From assembly GCA_002430605.1 (NCBI GenBank), contig DJBY01000073.1, positions 748 to 14,088 of the forward strand: a stretch of DNA of 13,341 nucleotides, in the 5' to 3' direction. Under the pieces are notes generated by a model. It was not told where the DNA came from. It was given only the letters and a program-made list of their open reading frames with translations, and did no database searches. This document shows positions 7,536-12,526 of this stretch, piece after piece. Source of the DNA: Opitutia bacterium UBA5964 (lineage in GTDB: Bacteria; Verrucomicrobiota; Verrucomicrobiia; Opitutales; Coraliomargaritaceae). Numbering within the stretch: position 1 is the stretch's first letter; the number at the start of each line of letters is the position of its first letter. Made by a program: the position numbers and the translations under genes.

Positions 7536-7738
7536 TGGTAAGGTAAGAATGCAACTGATTCAGTGGCAGGAATGAGGTGCTCCGGATATGTAGGAAGGTC
7601 AATGGCCTGAGGTTTCGTTGCTGTTGTCATCTATGATTGAAATGGACAGGCATCTTAGCGGACGGGGTGAGACATCTGTGGGGAAGCTTAAAATTGGAAA
7701 GTGAAAGGTATGGTCGTTCCGTTGTGAAGACTAGCCTT

Positions 7739-7849
7739 CTATCGCTCTGTGGCTCGCTGCGTGGCTAGGATCTGGTTGTCCCGGTCTATGGCTACGAGAC
7801 AGACCACATCAATGATTTTATGTGTTGGAGCTGAGTGATTGTTGGCCAT
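7739..7849 (-). pseudogene. N-terminal fragment of a NUDIX (MutT-like) hydrolase
   Basis: A 36-codon frame from ATG 7849 (MANNHSAPTHKIIDVV...) continuing VVCLVAIDRDNQILATQR, then a TAG stop at 7739. This is the characteristic first strand-turn-strand of MutT-type NUDIX hydrolases, which degrade oxidised nucleotides or related diphosphates. The WEFPGGK region and the NUDIX box (G-x5-E-x7-R-E-U-x-E-E-x-G-U) that should follow are absent in every frame of the downstream bases, so the gene is cut off after about 35 residues. It lies between the inverted repeat copies, so it may be cargo or a break product of that element. The match is short and rests on pattern only. Confidence 0.5.
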
Positions 7850-7911
7850 GACGAAGAGTTTAAATTGATAGATCTGTGTCCCTGAATGATGAGACTAGGT
7901 GTTGCGCACTG

Positions 7912-7936
7912 CAAAGGTAACGCCATGACCCCATTT
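7912..7936 (+). repeat. Right copy of a 25-bp inverted repeat
   Basis: Reads CAAAGGTAACGCC followed by ATGACCCCATTT on the plus strand, with two mismatches to the inverted left copy at 7511-7535. The ATTT ends point outward and about 376 bases lie between the copies. Its outer end abuts the truncated PEP-CTERM tail, as if it had replaced the rest of that gene. Confidence 0.75.
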
Positions 7937-7941
7937 GGCTC

Positions 7942-8004
7942 CCCCTCATTTTTGGTATGGGATCGATTGCGTTCATCGCGCTTTCCCGACGTCAGAAGCG
8001 CTAA
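7942..8004 (+). pseudogene. C-terminal sorting tail of a lost PEP-CTERM protein
   Basis: The plus-strand frame reads P then LIFGMGSIAFIALSRRQKR and a TAA at 8002-8004. This is the membrane helix and basic tail of a PEP-CTERM sorting signal, which targets exported proteins to the exosortase system. The P-E-P motif and everything before it are missing: upstream the frame runs straight into the inverted-repeat copy ending at 7936. The intact PEP-CTERM protein at 11446-12321 has the equivalent tail (YALLAGCFALASVMVRRRR). A strong terminator follows 55 bases later, as expected for a real gene end. No start or RBS remains. Confidence 0.65.
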
Positions 8005-8058
8005 GCCCCAGTCAAGTCTACAAGATAGACTTTGGCCTTGGCAGTTTGCTTTATCAAC

Positions 8059-8094
8059 AAGAGCCTTACGCGTATCTACTCGCGTAAGGCTCTT
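8059..8094 (+). terminator. Intrinsic terminator with a perfect 14-bp stem
   Basis: AAGAGCCTTACGCG, an 8-base loop (TATCTACT), and CGCGTAAGGCTCTT form an uninterrupted 14-bp stem, followed by CTGTTT. It is best read as the old terminator of the PEP-CTERM gene whose tail lies just upstream. The tail is only moderately T-rich. The sulfatase remnant begins within a few bases of its right end. Confidence 0.7.
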
Positions 8095-8096
8095 CT

Positions 8097-8558
8097 GTTT
8101 CTCAGTCCTAATCGAATAACGGCGGCCTTTCGACTGCGGCGGGCCGGATGTCGCCGACTTCCAGTTTTCCGCTTCGAGCGGAAAAGCCTGGATATACGAG
8201 GGCGGTATTGGTGTGCCGTTGATCCTCAAACTGGCGGGGCTGCTGCTGCGGCCTGAACAGCACGTCCATGGCATGAGCCTCAAGGCACTCGCAACTGGTA
8301 ACCAAGAATAACTCGAGCGCGAGGCGATCTACTTTCACTATCAACACAATGGGGCCCGCCGGAGCCGTTCGGATGGGCGACTACAAATACGTCGAAGCGT
8401 TCGAAAACGGCAAGGTCGAGCTCTACCATCTGTGCGACGATTTCGGCGAGCAAAGCGATCTTGCGGCATCCATGTCGGAGTTGACCGAGTAATTGAAGTA
8501 AATGCTGCACGACTGGCGTGAGAAATCGGGTGCTGTGATGCCAGTTTTGCATCCCGAC
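8097..8558 (+). pseudogene. Degenerate sulfatase, C-terminal part
   Basis: Pieces in different frames spell the C-terminal half of a type I sulfatase, a family that removes sulfate esters from algal polysaccharides. In order: SNNGGLSTAAG (8112 on), TSSFPLRA, then after a lost base at about 8180 KAWIYEGGIGVPLI, then LKLAGLLLRPEQHVHGMSL with the usual roughly 50 intervening residues missing, TAA at 8309, LEREAIYFHYQHN, a shift near 8352, GPAGAVRMGDYKYVEAFENG, VELYHLCDDFGEQSDLAAS, TAAs at 8490 and 8499, and MLHDWREKSGAVMPVLHPD. At least two frameshifts, an internal deletion and four in-frame stops (including 8109). The N-terminal half with the C/S-x-P-x-R formylglycine motif is absent. Non-functional. 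Confidence 0.85.
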
Positions 8559-8615
8559 TGCACCCTAAAAAATGATTATCGTGGGCCGATCAGTTCATTC
8601 GTATTCTATACCCCG

Positions 8616-8735
8616 AAACAGGATCATGACGGACTCAAAGCCAATGCAGACTTAAACGTAGACCTGCCGAATGTATTGATCATCGGCGACTCCATTTCGA
8701 TCGGCTACATGCTGCCAGTGGCGGTTCTTTTCGGG
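8616..8735 (+). pseudogene. N-terminal remnant of an SGNH/GDSL hydrolase joined to the sulfatase debris
   Basis: The frame that starts with the sulfatase end at 8502 runs on without a stop through TPKQDHDGLKANADLNVD and then LPNVLIIGDSISIGYMLPV. The latter is block I of SGNH/GDSL esterases, with the nucleophile serine in GDS (codons 8685-8693). Such esterases often accompany sulfatases in polysaccharide loci and deacetylate sugars. Resemblance ends near 8735; the following residues to the stop at 8954 look random, and the later G, N and D-x-x-H blocks are missing. The continuous 150-codon frame is therefore an accidental fusion of two dead genes. Confidence 0.7.
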
Positions 8736-8857
8736 CTCGATGCCGTGCTGCGGCGGGCACTATCAGAGACGTCTAGATCTAGGGCTAAGCGGCAGAGGGG
8801 CTTTGCCCATGCCAGTTGCTTTGATTTCGTATCGGCGGGCCACTACTTGCATTTTTG

Positions 8858-8983
8858 TTACTTCAACTCCTCGGGTAATTCGACGTTTGCTATCTTAGCG
8901 GGAGAGGGCTTTCAAAAATCCGCGACTGCCTCCTCGTCAATGATGTCGCGATAGTGTTGAGTCATTCGCGGGTGCTGAGCCAA
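8858..8983 (-). pseudogene. Possible C-terminal remnant of a tyrosine recombinase
   Basis: Minus strand, between a TGA (8984-8986) and a TGA (8912-8914), the frame reads LAQHPRMTQHYRDIIDEEAV plus ADF. The H-x-R-M-T-x-H-Y pattern resembles the end of integrases, where the last tyrosine is catalytic, as in MTxHY(T)D. After the stop, the same frame continues PAKIANVELPEELK to a TAA at 8858, which fits an integrase tail interrupted by small shifts. Everything upstream of the tail is gone. The resemblance is short, so this is tentative. Confidence 0.35.
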
Positions 8984-9003
8984 TCATGGTGGAGAAGTCT
9001 TCG

Positions 9004-10035
9004 CTAGGCCTGCAGGAGCGGCGCGGTCGATGCGCGGGCGATGACGTGCTCAACCGTCAGTGGGGCGGGCAGTTCGATACTACTGCTGTCGCTAGTCAAT
9101 ATTTCCCATGCGTGCTGAGCGGCGAGGTAGCCGGCTTGTTGGTTGGGGATGTCGACGACGCTGAGTGGCGGGGCGGCTTCTGCATTGCTGACGATGTCGT
9201 CACAAGTGAGCACTGAGAGTTCTGAGGGAATCTGAATGCCCCGTTGCACTGCTTCGGAGAGTATGCCGGTCGCGACATTGTCAGAGGTGCAAAAAATCGC
9301 GGACCATGGGCGGTTTTGGGCGATCCACTCTCGTAGAATTTCGTGGCCGACTTCGTAGCCTGTTCCGAGCTTGCTGGGGATGACTTCGGTCACCGCGTCA
9401 GCGGCGAGGCCTCGGATGGCCGCAGCCTGAACGAAGCCCATGAAGCGACCGGAGGAAGCGCGGCGTCCCACGTTACGTGCGATCGCGATGCGCGTGTGGC
9501 CGAGCTCGACTAAGTGATTGAGTGCGAGCTCACCCACGAGGTGGTCGTTGAGTGTGATCGTATTTTCAGGCGGGCCATCATAGACACAGACAAAGGGGAA
9601 TCGATTGCTTTGTAGATTCTCTAAGTATTTCCGCTCCGCTTTGGCTCGAATGATCACTGCGGCATCTGCGTTGCGGCGGCAGAGCTCTTTGGTTAAATCC
9701 ATGGCCTCTAGTTTCTCGAAGTTCTCTCCCAAGATTGAAAATTCAATTTTTCTTTCGCTGCAGAAATCGTAAACCCCGGACACGACCGCAGCTTGGAAGC
9801 TCTCCAGTCGGAAGCTGCCGTTGATTTCCAGATCGAGCACGACGCAAATATTGTGTGTGGTGCGACGGGGGCGTTTCGGAGTGAAGCCCAGTTCGTCTGC
9901 CCGTGCCCGCACGCGCCCGCGCAGCGACTCTGACACTTCTTTGCTGTTGGAGAGCGCTTTGGAAATGGTGGGTGCTGAAACGCCAAATTCCTTGGCGAGC
10001 GAGATGATACTAACTTTCTGCTTGGGACGTGCCAT
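9004..10035 (-). CDS. LacI-family transcriptional regulator
   Basis: A 343-residue regulator of typical LacI/GalR length. The N-terminal helix-turn-helix is clear: VSIISLAKEFGVSAPTISKA (8-27), then SNSKEVSESLRGRVRARADE and the hinge LGFTPKRPRR (about 49-58). A periplasmic-binding-protein-like sugar domain follows (62-335), with ICVVLDLE, the DAAVIIRA segment, HLVELGHTRIAIA and AIFCTSDNVATGILSEAVQR as family landmarks. It would bind DNA as a dimer and release it, or bind tighter, on contact with a saccharide. It lies beside a prepilin-like gene, a PEP-CTERM gene and a GH5 hydrolase, so local control of a polysaccharide locus is likely. A palindrome sits between its own -35 and -10, suggesting autoregulation. 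ATG at 10035; no Shine-Dalgarno. Confidence 0.9.
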   Translation of the reverse strand: MARPKQKVSIISLAKEFGVSAPTISKALSNSKEVSESLRGRVRARADELGFTPKRPRRTTHNICVVLDLEINGSFRLESFQAAVVSGVYDFCSERKIEFSILGENFEKLEAMDLTKELCRRNADAAVIIRAKAERKYLENLQSNRFPFVCVYDGPPENTITLNDHLVGELALNHLVELGHTRIAIARNVGRRASSGRFMGFVQAAAIRGLAADAVTEVIPSKLGTGYEVGHEILREWIAQNRPWSAIFCTSDNVATGILSEAVQRGIQIPSELSVLTCDDIVSNAEAAPPLSVVDIPNQQAGYLAAQHAWEILTSDSSSIELPAPLTVEHVIARASTAPLLQA

Positions 10036-10040
10036 GCATT

Positions 10041-10070
10041 ATGTTATGTTGCGTAAATATCGCAGTGCAA
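10041..10070 (-). promoter_or_regulatory. LacI gene promoter with an operator-like palindrome in the spacer
   Basis: On the minus strand, TTGCAC (10065-10070) is followed after 18 bases by TAACAT (10041-10046). The spacer is occupied by the inverted repeat TGCG-N7-CGCA (10050-10064). That position would block RNA polymerase if bound, which is the usual layout for an autoregulated LacI gene. Hexamers are imperfect and binding is inferred. Confidence 0.4.
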
Positions 10071-10086
10071 ACGCTAATTTCAGTTT

Positions 10087-10096
10087 TATTGCGTTA
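10087..10096. promoter_or_regulatory. 10-mer shared with the PEP-CTERM promoter region
   Basis: TATTGCGTTA here recurs exactly at 11227-11236, just ahead of the PEP-CTERM promoter. Beside it is GCAAACGC (10068-10075), which has the look of a LacI-family half-site. A shared regulatory site is possible; chance is not excluded for a single 10-mer pair. Confidence 0.25.
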
Positions 10097-10137
10097 GTCG
10101 GGTGGATCTAAGTCTTCTTGCTGTAATATTATCTAAA

Positions 10138-10164
10138 CGCCATGGCGGCCGCGGTGTCACGGCG
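10138..10164 (-). terminator. Possible terminator of the prepilin-like gene
   Basis: On the minus strand CGCCGTG, a 13-base loop and CATGGCG form a 7-bp stem with one G-T pair, followed by TTTAGAT. It lies ten bases beyond the prepilin stop. The tail is weak, so termination efficiency is doubtful. Confidence 0.35.
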
Positions 10165-10173
10165 AAGCAAGTA

Positions 10174-10938
10174 TTACTGGGTGATGCTCATCATCTTTTC
10201 TCGGCCTTCGCGGGTCTGTAGGCGCGCATCATCGCGGCTAACTGATTCGACGTGTAGGTCGGCGAAGAGCATGTTGCAAGTGGCTCCGCTGCTGGGCGGG
10301 TGGCGAAAGGCGATGCCGCCGTTTTTAGTATCGCTGGCTGATTCAGGGATGGGCTGATTGACGAAATTACCAGGGTTGATGCTGCCGCTGGTATTGTTGA
10401 GAAACGGGTTGCCGGCGCCTCCCGTCTCCATCACTGCGATGGTTTGTGCTGTATTGATGATGTTGATTGGTTTCTTGAGTCCGATGCCGCTGGCGGCGCC
10501 AGCGGGAGTGCCATCAGTGGTGGCACGCTCTACAAATATGTTTTTGTTGGCGCCATAGTCGGGCTGTCCCCATCCTTTTTGCTCTTGGGTGTCGCGGCAC
10601 GCCGGGCAATACCACCAGTCTTGATTGCGCATGTCGCCCAGATCTCTCGTCGACTTGAAGGGGGTGCCATATGCCTCCAGTTGCATGAACCAAATGCCTT
10701 TATCTTCGGTATTGTTCCAGTCTTCGACGGCTGCGGGGAAGGCGCCTTTGTGCTCGGATTGGTAGAGCCCGAGCGCGGTGCCTATTTGCCGCAGGTTATT
10801 TAGGCAAGTGGTCTCATGGGCGCTCTCGCGCACCTTGCCGACCACTGGGATGAGGATCGCCGCCAGTATGGCAATGATGGCAATGACTGTTAGTAGTTCG
10901 ATGAGGGTAAATGCGGAGTGGCTGGAGCGAGGCTTCAT
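10174..10938 (-). CDS. Prepilin-like secreted protein (type II secretion pseudopilin type)
   Basis: A 254-residue protein with a short basic leader, MKPRSSHSA, followed by FTLIELLTVIAIIAILAAIL, the type IV prepilin/pseudopilin methylation helix with E at position 5 of the mature chain. The residue before the cleavage point is Ala rather than the usual Gly. The segment CLNNLRQIGTALGLY (45-59) and the late H213...NMLFADLHVESV (processing-associated H-X9-DG type, here with D227-L228 and a longer spacing) place it with the large Planctomycetes/Verrucomicrobia family of G-type pseudopilin-like proteins. C111-P-A-C114 could bind metal or form a disulfide. These proteins are numerous next to glycoside hydrolases and sulfatases, but their role is unknown. 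Divergent from the PEP-CTERM gene; no Shine-Dalgarno. Confidence 0.85.
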   Translation of the reverse strand: MKPRSSHSAFTLIELLTVIAIIAILAAILIPVVGKVRESAHETTCLNNLRQIGTALGLYQSEHKGAFPAAVEDWNNTEDKGIWFMQLEAYGTPFKSTRDLGDMRNQDWWYCPACRDTQEQKGWGQPDYGANKNIFVERATTDGTPAGAASGIGLKKPINIINTAQTIAVMETGGAGNPFLNNTSGSINPGNFVNQPIPESASDTKNGGIAFRHPPSSGATCNMLFADLHVESVSRDDARLQTREGREKMMSITQ

Positions 10939-10972
10939 GGTGTTATATTTCGTTTTATTTCTCTATTATGCA

Positions 10973-11001
10973 ACTATAATCTGTATGTGAGTGGCACTCA
11001 A
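10973..11001 (-). promoter_or_regulatory. Promoter of the prepilin-like gene with overlapping palindrome
   Basis: On the minus strand TTGAGT (10996-11001) and TATAGT (10973-10978) are spaced by exactly 17 bases, upstream of the ATG at 10938. The perfect inverted repeat TGAGTG-G-CACTCA (10988-11000) overlaps the -35, a likely repressor or activator site. It differs from the TGCG-N7-CGCA palindrome at the LacI gene. Confidence 0.5.
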
Positions 11002-11226
11002 GGCTGTTTTTCTTGTTAAATCGACGGCGCTATTGTGGTGATCTGCTTGGTTCGTAGGATTGGTTTGAATGGGATTTGGTCGGGGCGCCGTTCGCTTTGG
11101 ATTCAAGTGGTGTGCTGTCCCTATGCTGCGTGTTCGGTGATGCGGGCGGATTGGGCTGATTTTAATTCGAATGACTGGGTGCGAATTGTTGAGCTCTGGG
11201 CAAAGGCGGGGCTTGAAATTTTGTAA

Positions 11227-11236
11227 TATTGCGTTA
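11227..11236. promoter_or_regulatory. 10-mer shared with the LacI promoter region
   Basis: TATTGCGTTA, seven bases before the -35 of the PEP-CTERM promoter, is an exact copy of 10087-10096. A pair GCGT...ACGC (11231-11249) overlaps it and the -35. A candidate LacI-protein site; unproven. Confidence 0.25.
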
Positions 11237-11242
11237 ATTTAC

Positions 11243-11270
11243 TTGACGCTGGCTCAAGTGGTCGTATAAA
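11243..11270 (+). promoter_or_regulatory. Sigma70-type promoter of the PEP-CTERM gene
   Basis: TTGACG (11243-11248) and TATAAA (11265-11270) with a 16-base spacer. Transcription would start near 11277, giving a leader of about 170 bases before the ATG at 11446. Confidence 0.5.
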
Positions 11271-11445
11271 TTATCTCTAATGCCTGTTCTGGTTCTGTTG
11301 GTTACCCCCTCTTTTTTAAAGAAATTGTGGAGACTTAGAGCGCTGCGAACGGTGTCTCTGTGGCGTCATTGCCGTTTTATAATGTGCGTCTAAATACGCA
11401 AAAACCTCATCAAAGAAAAACCCTCATTAAAGAAAGTTACCTCCT

Positions 11446-12321
11446 ATGAAAACACTAAATACTGTAATTCTATTCTCCGCTGTGGCAGTTGGCTCGGCCT
11501 CGGCTGCCTTGACCACGACCACCACCTTTGACGGAGCCGGCAGCTTGGTTGGCGTTGCCAACTGGGACAATGGATTGCCCACCAACGCGAATCCGGGCTT
11601 GGTCGCTGTGACGTCAGGCTCTACATGGACGACCAACGTGTGGACTGATATGGCGATACGCCAGACGGGTGGGACTGTGGGCGGGGCTGGCAGTGCAACC
11701 ATGAATATGCGAGGTGGTGCTGCTCTTTCGGGAAACAAGACGATCTATGAGATCGAAGATGTCGCGAATAGTGCGTTTGGTTATAAGAATCTGGAAGTTT
11801 CGGGTCAGCTGACGATGTGGAACCAAAACGGAGAGGGACAAGAATTGAGCCTGCTCGCTGGTTATGCCACCGTGGGCAGCTTGAATGCGATTAGTTCTGC
11901 AGCTACATCGACGATTAACATTGGCGATGGTAAACTGGATATTGGTATTGTGACTACCCTTGGCGGCAAGTTTTCGATTAACATGTTGGCTGGCGGCACG
12001 GGTGAAATGGTCATCGGTGATCGTAACGAAGCTGCGTTAAACGCGATGCGTCTTGATTTTGAGACGGGTAATGTGGGTAGTATTACGCTTTCGAGTAATC
12101 TTGGAGCAAGTGCAGATGGTTACTGGGGGTTCTTCGTGGAACAAGGGTGGGCGTCCATTGGCGGAGTTGTTGTGACCGACCTTGCGCAGTTTAATATTGT
12201 TAACGATGGTTTTGCGACGACGATTTCCGCGATTCCAGAGCTGATTCCAGAGCCAGGCACCTATGCACTGCTCGCTGGTTGCTTCGCGTTGGCTTCAGTC
12301 ATGGTGCGCCGCCGCCGATAG
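11446..12321 (+). CDS. PEP-CTERM sorted surface protein
   Basis: A 291-residue exported protein. A signal peptide (MKTLNTVILFSAVAVGSASA, cleavage about 20) is followed by a threonine-, glycine- and asparagine-rich beta-type region (21-260), for example FDGAGSLVGVANWDNGLP (29-46), which resembles the ANWDNGLP start of repeat-rich verrucomicrobial surface proteins. The C-terminus is a PEP-CTERM signal: PEP at 268-270, a hydrophobic helix (about 273-286) and a basic RRRR end (288-291). Such proteins are cut and anchored by an exosortase encoded elsewhere, commonly in the extracellular matrix or outer surface. No catalytic motif is visible, so a structural, adhesive or carbohydrate-display role is possible. 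A promoter precedes it and a strong terminator follows. The bases before the ATG (ACCTCCT) match the anti-Shine-Dalgarno strand rather than a Shine-Dalgarno. Confidence 0.9.
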   Translation: MKTLNTVILFSAVAVGSASAALTTTTTFDGAGSLVGVANWDNGLPTNANPGLVAVTSGSTWTTNVWTDMAIRQTGGTVGGAGSATMNMRGGAALSGNKTIYEIEDVANSAFGYKNLEVSGQLTMWNQNGEGQELSLLAGYATVGSLNAISSAATSTINIGDGKLDIGIVTTLGGKFSINMLAGGTGEMVIGDRNEAALNAMRLDFETGNVGSITLSSNLGASADGYWGFFVEQGWASIGGVVVTDLAQFNIVNDGFATTISAIPELIPEPGTYALLAGCFALASVMVRRRR

Positions 12322-12352
12322 TCGGACTGATCTGGGTGTATTTTTGCCATCG

Positions 12353-12387
12353 ACTCCTCAGTCCGATCGGGCTGAGGAGTTTTTTTG
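12353..12387 (+). terminator. Intrinsic terminator after the PEP-CTERM gene
   Basis: ACTCCTCAG (12353-12361) and CTGAGGAGT (12372-12380) form a perfect 9-bp stem that can extend inward through the CCGATCGG core, followed by a run of T to 12387. It lies about 30 bases after the stop codon. Confidence 0.85.
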
Positions 12388-12526
12388 TTTCAGGATCTGA
12401 TTCACGCGGCGTGGGCACTGCCACCATTAATGTCGTGATCGGCAGTGAGGCTGTATCGCGTTGCGCCGGCAGCGTTTTTTTGTAATTTAAAACGATTTGT
12501 TTTTAACTGAATTTTTTAATATCGAG
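12388..12526 (+). other. Region between terminator and GH5 gene, possible small RNA or leader
   Basis: Contains CACTGCC...GGCAGTG (12416-12422 with 12441-12447), a perfect 7-bp stem with an 18-base loop, followed by a second terminator. No promoter could be placed confidently. The final 45 bases before the ATG are very AT-rich and could hold promoter elements of the GH5 gene, but no spaced pair fits the start. Confidence 0.3.
12459..12481 (+). terminator. Second terminator-like hairpin before the GH5 gene
   Basis: CGTTGC-GCCG-GCAGCG forms a 6-bp stem with one G-T pair, followed by seven T (12475-12481). It is downstream of a complete terminator, so it either backs that one up, ends a short RNA, or acts as an attenuator for the hydrolase gene. 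Confidence 0.55.

Larger units (their letters stand above)
10939..11445. other. Divergent intergenic region with two promoters
   Basis: 507 bases between the prepilin-like gene (minus) and the PEP-CTERM gene (plus). Both promoters are listed separately. The middle (about 11010-11220) has an open 63-codon plus-strand frame with no protein-like features, so it is not called. The predicted PEP-CTERM leader is about 170 bases. It ends with two diverged copies of an AACCTCATcAAAGAAA-type element (11402-11418 and 11419-11435). Confidence 0.5.

Noticed and set aside
7340..7630. 96-codon minus-strand frame upstream of the cupin gene
   Set aside because: Its middle is the 18-bp tandem repeat translated and the tail is low-complexity. 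The first 36 residues could be a real gene start broken by the repeat, but I could not identify them. It overlaps the upstream possible cupin start by four bases.
8014..8032. Inverted repeat AAGTCTA-N5-TAGACTT as an operator or att site
   Set aside because: Only seven base pairs, between a dead gene tail and its terminator; no gene nearby for it to control.
8059..8094. Integron attC or recombination site
   Set aside because: A plain perfect stem with short loop lacks the R-box layout of attC; its place after a gene end makes a terminator the simpler reading.
7792..8283. 163-codon minus-strand frame
   Set aside because: It runs antisense through the PEP-CTERM tail, the terminator and the sulfatase remnant; its composition is not protein-like.
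8986..9216. 76-codon plus-strand frame overlapping the LacI gene
   Set aside because: It is antisense to the clearly coding C-terminus of the regulator.
11035..11226. 63-codon plus-strand frame in the divergent intergenic region
   Set aside because: No Shine-Dalgarno, domain or signal peptide, and it would end just before the PEP-CTERM promoter.
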